From Myxococcus sp. RHSTA-1-4 (GTDB lineage Bacteria; Myxococcota; Myxococcia; Myxococcales; Myxococcaceae), in NCBI RefSeq assembly GCF_020037125.1, contig NZ_JAIQDG010000042.1, positions 1-64,000 of the forward strand: 64,000 nt of DNA, given 5' to 3'. Position numbers and translations under genes: made by a program. Numbering within the stretch: the first letter of the stretch is position 1; every line of letters starts with the position of its first letter. Under the pieces are notes generated by a model. It ran no database searches and was not told the DNA's origin. It saw nothing but the letters and a program-made list of their open reading frames with translations. Positions 8,385 to 16,849 of the stretch are shown piece by piece.

Positions 8385-9134
8385 ATGTCGCCGCCGCTGT
8401 CCTCCATCGCCGTCGCCGCACCTGCCCCGGCCGAAGCGCTGCTCGACGAAGCGCGCGCGCTGAAGGACGCGCCCGTGGAGGTGCTGCTCGCCTGGGTCGA
8501 GCGGCGCTTCGGCGCTCGCGCGGCCCTCGCCTCCAGCTTCGGCGTGGAGGACATGGTCCTCATCGACCTGGCGCGCCGGCACGCGCCGAGCCTGCGCATC
8601 TTCACCCTCGACACCGGCCGCCTTCCTCCCGAGACGTACGAGCTCATCGAGGTGGTCCGCAACCGCTACGGCGCCACCGTGGAGACCTTCTTCCCCGAGC
8701 GCGCCCACGTGGAGGCGCTCGAATCCACACAGGGGTACTTCTCCTTTCGCCGCAGCCTGGAGGCCCGCAGGGAGTGCTGCGCCATCCGCAAGGTCGAGCC
8801 GCTACGCCGCGCGCTCGCAGGTAGCGAGGCCTGGGTGACGGGGCTGCGCCGCGAGCAGTCCGACAACCGCGCCGCCATCGAAGTCGCCGAGCTCGACACC
8901 GAGCACGGAGGGCTGCTCAAGCTCAACCCGCTGGCCGCTTGGACCCGGAAGGACGTGTGGGCCTACATCCAGGCCAACGCCGTCCCCTACAACTCACTCC
9001 ATGACCGCGGCTACCCGTCCATCGGCTGCGCGCCCTGCACGCGCGCGGTGAAGCCGTACGAGGACGCGCGCGCCGGCCGCTGGTGGTGGGAGTCCCGCGA
9101 GCACAGCGAGTGCGGCCTGCACCCGGTCCGCTGA
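8385..9134 (+). CDS. cysH: Adenylylsulfate (APS) reductase, thioredoxin-dependent
   Basis: 249 residues. Reduces activated sulfate to sulfite in the cytoplasm. The PP-loop-like SSFGVEDM and the family core are present, with the catalytic Cys243 in the C-terminal ECGLH. Cys131-Cys132 (ECCAIRK) and Cys215/Cys218 (CAPC) are the four [4Fe-4S] ligands that mark assimilatory APS reductases, as opposed to the cluster-free PAPS reductases of enterobacteria. APS use fits the degenerate APS-kinase tail on CysN downstream. GGAG lies 7 nt before the ATG. It is the first structural gene after the double attenuator, with 10 bp to the next gene. Confidence 0.93.
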   Translation: MSPPLSSIAVAAPAPAEALLDEARALKDAPVEVLLAWVERRFGARAALASSFGVEDMVLIDLARRHAPSLRIFTLDTGRLPPETYELIEVVRNRYGATVETFFPERAHVEALESTQGYFSFRRSLEARRECCAIRKVEPLRRALAGSEAWVTGLRREQSDNRAAIEVAELDTEHGGLLKLNPLAAWTRKDVWAYIQANAVPYNSLHDRGYPSIGCAPCTRAVKPYEDARAGRWWWESREHSECGLHPVR

Positions 9135-9144
9135 ACCCACCCCC

Positions 9145-9801
9145 ATGACCTTCCCCCATCCCATCGACTACCCCGTCTGCCTGCGTCTGGAGGGCCGCCG
9201 CGTCCTCCTGGTGGGCGGCGGAACCATCGCCGAGGGCCGCGCCCTGGCGGTGCTCGAAGCCGGCGCACGGCTGCGCGTCGTGTCTCCCGAAGTGACCTCC
9301 ACCCTGCGGCGGCTGGCTGAAGAGGGCCGCCTCGAATGGCTGCGGCGCCCCTATGCCCCCGGCGACGTGCGTGGTCATGACCTCGTGCTGGCGGCCACGG
9401 ACGACGCCGACGTGGGCCCCCGCGTGGCGGAGGAGTCCCGCGCGCTCGGCATCTGGGTGAACACCGCGGACGTGCCGGAGCTGTGCGACTTCACCCTGCC
9501 CTCGGTGGGACGCCGCGGCCCCATCACCGTCGCCATCTCCACCGCCGGACAGGCACCCGCCATGGCGCGCCTGCTGCGGCGCGAGCTGATGGCGCGGGTG
9601 GCGCCGCACCACGTGTGGCTCGCGCGACTCAGCGGGTGGCTGCGCAGGCACCTGCCCGCGGGCCGGGAGCGCCAGCGGCTGCTGAAGAGGCTGGTGGAGG
9701 GAGACATCGGCGCGCTGCTGGAGCGGGGCGAGCGGAAGGCCGCGTGGGCCCACCTCCGCGCGGAACTGAAGACCTTGAAGTCCTCCGGAGAGACGACATG
9801 A
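9145..9801 (+). CDS. Precorrin-2 dehydrogenase / sirohydrochlorin ferrochelatase (CysG N-terminal/Met8 type)
   Basis: 218 residues matching the N-terminal half of CysG. It oxidises precorrin-2 with NAD and inserts iron to give siroheme, the cofactor of CysI in the same operon. The Rossmann NAD motif VLLVGGGTIAEGRA starts the protein; NTADVPELCDFTLPS and GPITVAISTAGQAPAMARLL are typical of the dimerisation/active-site region. The methyltransferase half is encoded by the next gene, so CysG is split here, as in many non-enteric bacteria. Its stop overlaps the next start (ATGA), indicating translational coupling. Confidence 0.9.
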   Translation: MTFPHPIDYPVCLRLEGRRVLLVGGGTIAEGRALAVLEAGARLRVVSPEVTSTLRRLAEEGRLEWLRRPYAPGDVRGHDLVLAATDDADVGPRVAEESRALGIWVNTADVPELCDFTLPSVGRRGPITVAISTAGQAPAMARLLRRELMARVAPHHVWLARLSGWLRRHLPAGRERQRLLKRLVEGDIGALLERGERKAAWAHLRAELKTLKSSGETT

Positions 9802-10598
9802 GAGAGCAGGTGAAGGGACGCGTGTACCTGGTGGGAGCGGGCCCGGGAGACCCGGAGCTGCTCACCCTGCGCGCGGCCCGGCTTCTGAAGGAAGCCGACA
9901 CGGTGGTGCATGACCGGCTCATCCACCCCGCCGTGCTGGAGCACGCGCGCCCCCACGCCCGGCTCATCTACGTGGGCAAGGAGGGCGGCGGCGAGTCCGT
10001 GCGGCAGGAGGACATCCACACCGTGCTCATCGCCCAGGCCCGCCTGGGGCGCCGGGTGGTGCGGCTCAAGGGAGGCGACCCATTCGTCTTCGGCCGCGGC
10101 GCGGAAGAAGCGCTCGCGCTGGAGGCGGCCGGCATCCCCTACGAGGTGGTGCCGGGACTGTCCGCCGGCATCGCCGTCCCCGCCTCGGCGGCCATCCCCG
10201 TCACCCACCGCGACGTGTCCGGAGAGGTGACGTTCGCCACCGCGCACCGGGCCGGCGGCGCGCCGGACTGGGCCTTCCTGGCGAGGGCCCGGACGCTGGT
10301 GCTCTTCATGGCGGGAGACAGGCTGGAAGAGGTGGTGCGCGCCCTCGTGTCGAAAGGCCGTGCGGCCTCCACGCCCGCCGCCGTGGTGGAGGCGGGCACC
10401 TGGGAGCACCAGCGGGTGGTGGAGTCCACCCTGGGCAACATCGCCCTCGAGGCCCGGCGCGACGGCATCGGCTCGCCGGCGCTGCTGGTGGTGGGCGAGG
10501 TGGTGGCGCTCCGCTCCCGGCTGCCCTCGCTGGTGGCGCGAGGTTCTTCAATCGCCGGGCACTCGCTGCCCCGCGTGGCGGAGGCAGGACATGAGTGA
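9798..10598 (+). CDS. cobA: Uroporphyrinogen-III C-methyltransferase
   Basis: 266 residues. Adds two methyl groups from S-adenosylmethionine to uroporphyrinogen III, giving precorrin-2 for siroheme. Motifs VYLVGAGPGDPELLTLRA, VVRLKGGDPFVFGRG and PYEVVPGLSAG are diagnostic. The frame is open upstream, but the start at 9798 has GGAG 7 nt before it and forms an ATGA overlap with the preceding gene. It supplies the substrate of the preceding dehydrogenase/ferrochelatase. Its end overlaps cysD by 8 bp. Confidence 0.92.
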   Translation: MREQVKGRVYLVGAGPGDPELLTLRAARLLKEADTVVHDRLIHPAVLEHARPHARLIYVGKEGGGESVRQEDIHTVLIAQARLGRRVVRLKGGDPFVFGRGAEEALALEAAGIPYEVVPGLSAGIAVPASAAIPVTHRDVSGEVTFATAHRAGGAPDWAFLARARTLVLFMAGDRLEEVVRALVSKGRAASTPAAVVEAGTWEHQRVVESTLGNIALEARRDGIGSPALLVVGEVVALRSRLPSLVARGSSIAGHSLPRVAEAGHE

Positions 10599-11511
10599 AG
10601 ACACGCTGGCCGGAAGCAGGTCCCACCTGGCGGAGCTGGAGGCGGAGAGCATCCACATCCTTCGCGAGACGGTGGCGGAGTTCGCCAACCCGGTGATGCT
10701 CTACAGCATCGGCAAGGACTCGCAGGTGCTGCTGCACCTGGCGCGCAAGGCCTTCCACCCCGCCCCCCCGCCCTTCCCGCTCCTCCACGTGGACACCACC
10801 TGGAAGTTCCGGGACATGTACGCCTTCCGCGATGCCTTCGTGGCGCGGCACGGGCTGCGCCTCATCGTCCACCAGAACCGCAAGGCGCTCGCCGAGGGCA
10901 TCAACCCCTTCGACCACGGCAGCCAGAAGTACACCCACGCCATGAAGACGCAGGCGCTGCTGGAGGCGCTGGCGGAGCACGGCTTCGACGCCGCCTTCGG
11001 TGGCGCGCGCCGCGACGAGGAGAAGTCCCGCGCCAAGGAGCGCGTGTTCTCCTTCCGCGACCGCCACGGCCAGTGGGACCCGCGCAGGCAGCGGCCGGAG
11101 CTGTGGAACCTCTACAACGGCCGCGTGGACGCCGGGGAGAGCATGCGCGTCTTCCCCCTGTCCAACTGGACCGAGCTGGACGTGTGGCACTACGTGCTGC
11201 GCGAGCGCATCCCCGTGGTGCCGCTCTACTTCGCCGCCGAGCGCCCCATCCTCGACCGCAACGGCACGCTGCTGATGGTGGACGACGAGCGCATGCGCCT
11301 GCGCCCCGGTGAGAAGCCCGCGCTTCGGCGGGTGCGCTTCCGGACGCTCGGCTGCTACCCGCTGAGCGGCGCCATCGAGTCCTCCGCCACCACGGTGGAG
11401 GCCGTCATCCACGAAATGGTCCACGCCCGTCAGTCCGAGCGGCAGGGCCGCCTCATCGACCACGACGAAGAGGGCTCCATGGAGCTCAAGAAGCGCGAGG
11501 GCTACTTCTAA
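10591..11511 (+). CDS. cysD: Sulfate adenylyltransferase subunit 2
   Basis: 306 residues. The catalytic subunit of ATP sulfurylase, forming APS from ATP and sulfate with CysN. The PP-loop SIGKDS (39-44) begins the catalytic core; FPLLHVDTTWKF, GGARRDEEKSRAKERVFSFR and WNLYNGRV are the family signatures, and the C-terminus ends in the conserved KKREGYF. The ATG overlaps the end of cobA and has an AGG-rich upstream stretch. The stop overlaps the cysN start (TAATG), typical of a coupled heterodimer. Confidence 0.95.
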   Translation: MSEDTLAGSRSHLAELEAESIHILRETVAEFANPVMLYSIGKDSQVLLHLARKAFHPAPPPFPLLHVDTTWKFRDMYAFRDAFVARHGLRLIVHQNRKALAEGINPFDHGSQKYTHAMKTQALLEALAEHGFDAAFGGARRDEEKSRAKERVFSFRDRHGQWDPRRQRPELWNLYNGRVDAGESMRVFPLSNWTELDVWHYVLRERIPVVPLYFAAERPILDRNGTLLMVDDERMRLRPGEKPALRRVRFRTLGCYPLSGAIESSATTVEAVIHEMVHARQSERQGRLIDHDEEGSMELKKREGYF

Positions 11512-13247
11512 TGGACACCGCACCGCGGACGCACCTCCACCAGGACGTGCAGCACCTCCTCGACGAGCACTCCAGCCGCGAATTGCTGCGGCTCGTCGTC
11601 GTGGGCTCGGTGGACGACGGGAAGTCCACGCTCATCGGCCGGCTCCTCTACGAGTGCGACGGTCTCTTCGAGGACCAGATTTCCGCCGTGCGCCGCGCCA
11701 GCGCGAAGCGGGCCGCCGCCCGGACCGAAGTGCCCCCGGAGCTGCTCGCCCAGGGCCTGCGGGCCGCGGCCGGCGCCGAGGAGGAGGAGCTGGACTTCTC
11801 CCTCTTCACCGACGGCCTGCGCGCCGAGCGCGAGCAGGGCATCACCATCGACGTGGCCTACCGCTACCTGTCCACGTCGAAGCGCAAAATCATCATCGCC
11901 GACACGCCGGGGCACATTCAGTACACGCGCAACATGGCCACGGGCGCCTCCACGGCGGACGCGGCCGTCATCCTGGTGGACGCGCGGCTGGGCGTGCTGC
12001 CGCAGACGCGGCGCCATGCGTACATCGCCAACCTGCTGGGCATTCCGTACCTCGCGGTGGCGGTGAACAAGATGGACCTGGTGGGCTTCGACCGGGCCAC
12101 CTTCGAGCGCATCGGCTCCGAGCTGGCGGACTTCGCACACACCCTGGGCTTCGAGGGCGTGCGCCTCTTCCCGGTGAGCGCCAGCCGGGGCGACAACATC
12201 ACCCGCCCCAGCGCCCGCACGCCGTGGCACGAGGGCGGCACGCTGCTGGGGTGGCTGGAGTCGCTGCCGCACCAGCGCCGGTTGGACAACGCGCCCTTCC
12301 GATTCCCCGTCCAGTACGTGCTTCGTCCACACCAGGACTACCGGGGGCTCGCTGGACAGGTGGCCTCGGGCACCGTGCGCGTGGGTGACGAAGTCCAGGT
12401 GCTCCCCTCCGGTCGCCGCACGCGTGTGGCGGGCATCGATACCTTCGACGGGCCACTGGAGGAGGCCTCCGCGCCCGCCTCCGTCACCCTGCGGCTGGCG
12501 GACAACGTGGATGCCAGCCGGGGGGACCTGCTGGCCCATGTGGACGAGCCGCCGCTGGCGCTCCAGCAGCTCGACGCGATGCTGGTGTGGTTCGGCGAGC
12601 AGCCCCTGGACCCGTCGCGCCGCTACCTGGTGAAGCAGGCCACCCGCACCGCCCCCGCGCAGATGGAGCGCATCCACTGGCGCATGGAGCTGGAGGACCT
12701 GTCCGAGGAACCGGCGGAGTCGCTGGCGCTCAACGACATCGGCAAGGTGCGGCTGGTGTGCCGGCGCCCGCTGCTGTGCGACCCGTACCGGGAGAATCGC
12801 CGCACCGGGGCCTTCATCATCATCGACGCGCTCACGCATGACACGGTGGGCGCGGGCATGGTGCTCGGCCCGGCCGACACCGGGGCGCGAGGAGTGCTGG
12901 AGTCCTCCCTCATCTCCGCCGCGGAGCGGAGTGCGCGGCTGGGTCAGCCCGGCGCCATCGTGCTCCTGCCCCTGGCACCAGAGGCGGCCTCCCTGGCCTT
13001 CGCACTGGAGCGCCGCCTGTTCGACCAGGGCCGGCACGTGGCCGTCGTCGCGGGCGACGTGGAGGTGGCCCTGGCGCTGGCCGGTGCGGGGCTGGTGGCC
13101 CTGGTGCACGCCGACGCGCCCCAGGTCCGGCGTGCCCTGCGCGCCGAGACCCGTGACTCGGGCGTGGCGTGGCTGGAGGTGGATGCGGCGGAGGACCTGG
13201 CGCCGCAGGTGGACCGCCTCTTCAACCCTCGGGAGTCCTCGAAGTGA
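11511..13247 (+). CDS. cysN: Sulfate adenylyltransferase GTPase subunit with degenerate APS-kinase-like C-terminus
   Basis: 578 residues. Residues 1-470 form the EF-Tu-like GTPase that drives APS synthesis with CysD: P-loop GSVDDGKST (32-40), DTPGH and NKMD are intact. The remaining 100 or so residues look like a decayed CysC (APS kinase) domain. ALERRLFDQGRHV and VAGDVEVAL align well with APS kinases, but the P-loop is replaced by PLAPEAAS, about two residues shorter, without the Lys and Ser/Thr. CysNC fusions are known; this one appears to have lost kinase activity, which fits the APS-type CysH. The tail may now be structural or regulatory. It overlaps cysJ by 4 bp. Confidence 0.93.
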   Translation: MDTAPRTHLHQDVQHLLDEHSSRELLRLVVVGSVDDGKSTLIGRLLYECDGLFEDQISAVRRASAKRAAARTEVPPELLAQGLRAAAGAEEEELDFSLFTDGLRAEREQGITIDVAYRYLSTSKRKIIIADTPGHIQYTRNMATGASTADAAVILVDARLGVLPQTRRHAYIANLLGIPYLAVAVNKMDLVGFDRATFERIGSELADFAHTLGFEGVRLFPVSASRGDNITRPSARTPWHEGGTLLGWLESLPHQRRLDNAPFRFPVQYVLRPHQDYRGLAGQVASGTVRVGDEVQVLPSGRRTRVAGIDTFDGPLEEASAPASVTLRLADNVDASRGDLLAHVDEPPLALQQLDAMLVWFGEQPLDPSRRYLVKQATRTAPAQMERIHWRMELEDLSEEPAESLALNDIGKVRLVCRRPLLCDPYRENRRTGAFIIIDALTHDTVGAGMVLGPADTGARGVLESSLISAAERSARLGQPGAIVLLPLAPEAASLAFALERRLFDQGRHVAVVAGDVEVALALAGAGLVALVHADAPQVRRALRAETRDSGVAWLEVDAAEDLAPQVDRLFNPRESSK

Positions 13248-15103
13248 GCCCCTCGTCTTCTGGAGGCGCGCCTCGCGCCGCCCCGTCTTTCGTCTCCGCG
13301 TTGGTAGGCGAGGAGAAGGGCGCGCTGCTGCTCAAGCTGGTGGAGGGGCTCGACACCGCGGCCCTCCACTGGCTGAGCGGCTATGCGGCGGGCCTCGCGG
13401 CGCGGACTGCTGGAGCCGGGATGTCCGCTCCGGTCTCGGTGGCGGCTCCCGTGTCCGCTGCGCCCGAGGCCACTCCCGCCTCCCCGCTCACCATCATCTA
13501 CGGCACGCAGACGGGGAACAGCCGGATGCTGGCGGAGCGGCTCAAGCGGCAGGTGGAGTCCGCGGGGCTACCGGTGCGCCTCTTCCGCGCCAGTGACTAC
13601 CCCGTGCGCGAACTGGCCAGGGAGCGGCTGCTCTGCGTGGTCATCAGCACCCAAGGGGATGGGGACCCGCCGGATGACTCGCGCGGCTTCGTCGAGCACG
13701 TGCTGGGCAAGCGGGCTCCCCGGCTGGAGGGGCTGCGCTTCGCGGTGCTGGGCCTGGGCGACTCCAGCTACCCGAAGTTCTGCGAGGTGGGACGCGTGCT
13801 CGATGCGCGCTTCGCGGAGCTGGGCGCCACCCGGCTCGTGGAGCGCGCCGACTGCGACGTGGACTTCGAGCCCGTGGCCGGAGGTTGGCTCGACCAGGCC
13901 TTTGCCCGGGCAAAGGAGGCCCTGTCGCCTCGGGACGCGCCCATCGCCGCCGTCGTTCCCCTGCGAGGGGTTACGTCCCCGCCCGTCCACGGCAAGGAAG
14001 CTCCATTCGCCGCCGAGGTGCTGGTCAACCAGCGCATCACCGGCCGGGGCGCGCTCAAGGACGTGAGGCACCTGGAGCTGTCGCTCGAAGGCTCCGGCCT
14101 GGAGTACCTGCCCGGCGACGCGCTGGGGGTGTGGCCGCACAACCCTCCGGAGCTGGTGGACGCGTTCCTCTCCGAGCTGAAGCTGGACGGCGGCACGGAG
14201 GTGACCCGGGACGGGCGCACCCTGCCGCTGGCGAAGTGGCTGGCGGAGGAGCTGGAGCTCACGAAGCTCAGCCGGCCCTTCCTGGAGCGCCACGCCACCC
14301 TGTCGGGCAGCGAGGAGCTGCGGGGGCTGCTGAAGCCGGAGGGCACGGAGGGCTTTCGCGCGCTGCTGGCGAGCCACCAGGTCATCGACCTGCTGCGCGC
14401 ACACCGGGCGCCCTGGGGTGCCGCGGAGCTGGTCCAGGCGCTGCGCCGGCTGGCGCCCCGGCTGTACTCGATTGCCTCCAGCCCGAAGCACGCGGGCGCG
14501 GAAGCGCACCTGACGGTGTCGGTGGTGGACTACACCGCCTTCGGCACACGCCACTTCGGCGCCGCCTCGTACCACCTGGCCACGCGCGCGGCCGGGACGG
14601 ACAGGGTCCGCGTCTTCATCGAGCCCAACGAGCGCTTCCGCCTCCCGGAGGACGGAGACAGGGACGTGCTGATGATTGGCCCCGGCACGGGCGTGGCGCC
14701 CTTCCGAGCCTTCGTGCAGGAGCGCGCAGAGGTGGGCGCGCGCGGCCGCAACTGGCTCTTCTTCGGCGAGCAGCACTTCCGCACGCAGTTCCTCTACCAG
14801 GTGGAGTGGCAGGAGGCCCTGAAGAAGAAGACGCTGCACCGGCTGTCGCTCGCCTTCTCGAGAGATCACGCGGAGAAGGTCTACGTGCAGCACCGCCTGC
14901 GCGAGGCCGGGCGCGAGGTCTACGAGTGGCTGGAGGGCGGCGCGTCCCTCTACGTCTGCGGCGACGCCCAGCGCATGGCCCCGGACGTCCACGCGGCGCT
15001 GGTCGACATCGTCTCCATGCACGGCGGAAGGAGCCGCGAGGACGCGGAGGCCTGGCTCCAGGGCCTGCGCGACCAGCGGCGCTACCTGCGCGACGTCTAC
15101 TGA
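13244..15103 (+). CDS. cysJ: Sulfite reductase [NADPH] flavoprotein alpha-component
   Basis: 619 residues. Passes electrons from NADPH through FAD and FMN to CysI. An N-terminal extension of about 80 residues precedes the flavodoxin domain (IIYGTQTGNSRM from about 84, STQGDGDPPDD, GLGDSSYPKFC), then a ferredoxin-reductase-type FAD domain (RLYSIASSP) and NADPH domain (GPGTGVAPFRAF from about 479), ending RYLRDVY as is usual. The GTG start lies in a 4-bp overlap with cysN and has GGGAG 8 nt upstream; the longer open frame is rejected for lack of conservation. cysI follows after 26 bp. Confidence 0.94.
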   Translation: MSPSSSGGAPRAAPSFVSALVGEEKGALLLKLVEGLDTAALHWLSGYAAGLAARTAGAGMSAPVSVAAPVSAAPEATPASPLTIIYGTQTGNSRMLAERLKRQVESAGLPVRLFRASDYPVRELARERLLCVVISTQGDGDPPDDSRGFVEHVLGKRAPRLEGLRFAVLGLGDSSYPKFCEVGRVLDARFAELGATRLVERADCDVDFEPVAGGWLDQAFARAKEALSPRDAPIAAVVPLRGVTSPPVHGKEAPFAAEVLVNQRITGRGALKDVRHLELSLEGSGLEYLPGDALGVWPHNPPELVDAFLSELKLDGGTEVTRDGRTLPLAKWLAEELELTKLSRPFLERHATLSGSEELRGLLKPEGTEGFRALLASHQVIDLLRAHRAPWGAAELVQALRRLAPRLYSIASSPKHAGAEAHLTVSVVDYTAFGTRHFGAASYHLATRAAGTDRVRVFIEPNERFRLPEDGDRDVLMIGPGTGVAPFRAFVQERAEVGARGRNWLFFGEQHFRTQFLYQVEWQEALKKKTLHRLSLAFSRDHAEKVYVQHRLREAGREVYEWLEGGASLYVCGDAQRMAPDVHAALVDIVSMHGGRSREDAEAWLQGLRDQRRYLRDVY

Positions 15104-15129
15104 ACCCCTTGTGATTGTGAGCCCCTGAC

Positions 15130-16827
15130 ATGAGCACCCAGCCCAAGCCCCTCTCCGAGGTGGAGCACATCAAGACGCAGAGCCGCCTGCTGCGCGGCAC
15201 GCTGGCGGAGAGTCTGGTGGACCCGGTGACGGGCAGTATCGCCACGCCGGACACCAGCCTCATCAAGTTCCACGGCAGCTATCAGCAGGACGACCGTGAC
15301 CTCCGCGAGGAGCGCCGGCAGCAGAAGCTGGAGCCGGCCTACAGCTTCATGCTCCGCACGCGTCTGCCCGGCGGCGTGTGCACGCCGGCCCAGTGGCTGG
15401 CCATGGACGCACTGGCCCGCGAGCACGCCAACCACACGCTGCGCATCACCACACGGCAGGCGTTCCAGCTCCACGGCGTCCTCAAGGACGACCTCAAGCC
15501 CACCATCGCCCGCATCAACGCGGCGCTGATGGACACGCTGGCCGCGTGCGGCGACGTCAACCGCAACGTGCTGTGCAACCCCAACCCCGTGGACTCGCGC
15601 ATTCACGAGACGGTGTACCAGTGGGCCGTGCGCATCTCCGAGCACCTGCTCCCCAGGACGCGCGCCTACTACGAGATATGGCTGGACGGCGAGAAGGTGG
15701 CCGGCGGCGAGGAAGAGCCCATCTACGGACCCACCTACCTGCCCCGGAAGTTCAAGACGGCCGTGGCCGTTCCGCCCCTGAACGACGTGGACGTCTTCGC
15801 TCAGGACCTGGGCTTCATCGCCATCATCGAGAAGGGAGGGCTGGCCGGCTTCAACGTCTCGGTGGGTGGCGGCATGGGCGCCACGCACGGGGATGCGGCC
15901 ACGTATCCGCGGGTGGCGGACGTGGTGGGCTTCATCCCTCCGGAGAAGACACTCGCCGTCGCCGAGGAGGTGGTGAAGCTCCACCGCGACTTCGGGGACC
16001 GGAGCAACCGCAAGCATGCGCGCCTGAAGTACGTCCTGGAGGAGCGCGGCGTGCCCTGGTTCACCGCGGAGCTGGAGCGGCGGCTCGGCTTCGCCCTGGA
16101 GCCCGCGCGGCCGTTCGCCTTCGAGCACAACGGGGACCGCTTCGGCTGGGTGGAAGGCCATGACGGGAAATGGCACCTCACGCTGCACCTGGACAGCGGT
16201 CGCGTGGCGGACCTGCCCGGAGCGCCGCACCTCACGGGCCTGCGGGAGATTGCCCGTATCCATCAGGGCGACTTCCGGCTCACGGCGAACCAGAACCTCA
16301 TCATCGCCAACGTGCCGCCGGAGGCTCGGGGCGCCATCGATGCGCTCGTCGTCCGGCACGGGCTGGATGGCTTCCAGCGCGCCAGCCCCCTGCGCCGCAA
16401 CGCGCTGGCCTGCGTGGCGCTGCCCACATGCGGGCTGGCCATGGCCGAGGCCGAGCGCTACCTGCCGGCCTTCGTCGAGAAGCTGGAGGCGCGGCTGGTG
16501 GCGCATGGGCTGCGGGATGCCAACCTCCTGCTGCGCATCACCGGGTGCCCGAATGGGTGCGCGCGGCCGTACCTGGCGGAGGTGGGGCTCGTGGGCAAGG
16601 CACCGGGCCGGTACAACCTCCACCTGGGTGGCGACGTGCGCGGGCAGCGGCTGAATCGGCTGTACCGGGAGAACATCGACGAGGAGGGCATCCTCGCCGC
16701 GCTGGAGCCGCTGCTGGCCGCATATGCACGCGAGCGGATGGCGGGTGAAGGCTTCGGCGACTACGTGGTGCGGACCGGCCACGTCCCGGCGTCACCGCGG
16801 AGGGTGACGCCGAACGCCGCGGCTTGA
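15130..16827 (+). CDS. cysI: Sulfite reductase [NADPH] hemoprotein beta-component
   Basis: 565 residues, matching CysI. Carries out the six-electron reduction of sulfite to sulfide at a coupled siroheme-[4Fe-4S] centre. The four cluster ligands are visible: Cys428 and Cys434 (CVALPTC), Cys473 and Cys477 (GCPNGC). RTRLPGGVCTPAQW and TTRQAFQLHG near the N-terminus are the typical substrate/siroheme arginine motifs. It is the last gene of the operon, whose siroheme genes lie upstream. The stop is only 22 bp from a convergent stop, so any terminator must be within or beyond the neighbouring gene. Confidence 0.95.
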   Translation: MSTQPKPLSEVEHIKTQSRLLRGTLAESLVDPVTGSIATPDTSLIKFHGSYQQDDRDLREERRQQKLEPAYSFMLRTRLPGGVCTPAQWLAMDALAREHANHTLRITTRQAFQLHGVLKDDLKPTIARINAALMDTLAACGDVNRNVLCNPNPVDSRIHETVYQWAVRISEHLLPRTRAYYEIWLDGEKVAGGEEEPIYGPTYLPRKFKTAVAVPPLNDVDVFAQDLGFIAIIEKGGLAGFNVSVGGGMGATHGDAATYPRVADVVGFIPPEKTLAVAEEVVKLHRDFGDRSNRKHARLKYVLEERGVPWFTAELERRLGFALEPARPFAFEHNGDRFGWVEGHDGKWHLTLHLDSGRVADLPGAPHLTGLREIARIHQGDFRLTANQNLIIANVPPEARGAIDALVVRHGLDGFQRASPLRRNALACVALPTCGLAMAEAERYLPAFVEKLEARLVAHGLRDANLLLRITGCPNGCARPYLAEVGLVGKAPGRYNLHLGGDVRGQRLNRLYRENIDEEGILAALEPLLAAYARERMAGEGFGDYVVRTGHVPASPRRVTPNAAA

Positions 16828-16849
16828 GCGTGTTCCGACGCCTCGGTCC

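Noticed and set aside
10306..11523. Long open frame on the minus strand across cysD
   Set aside because: It mirrors the plus-strand gene, lacks family motifs, and its composition is that of antisense high-GC DNA. The cysD product is certain.
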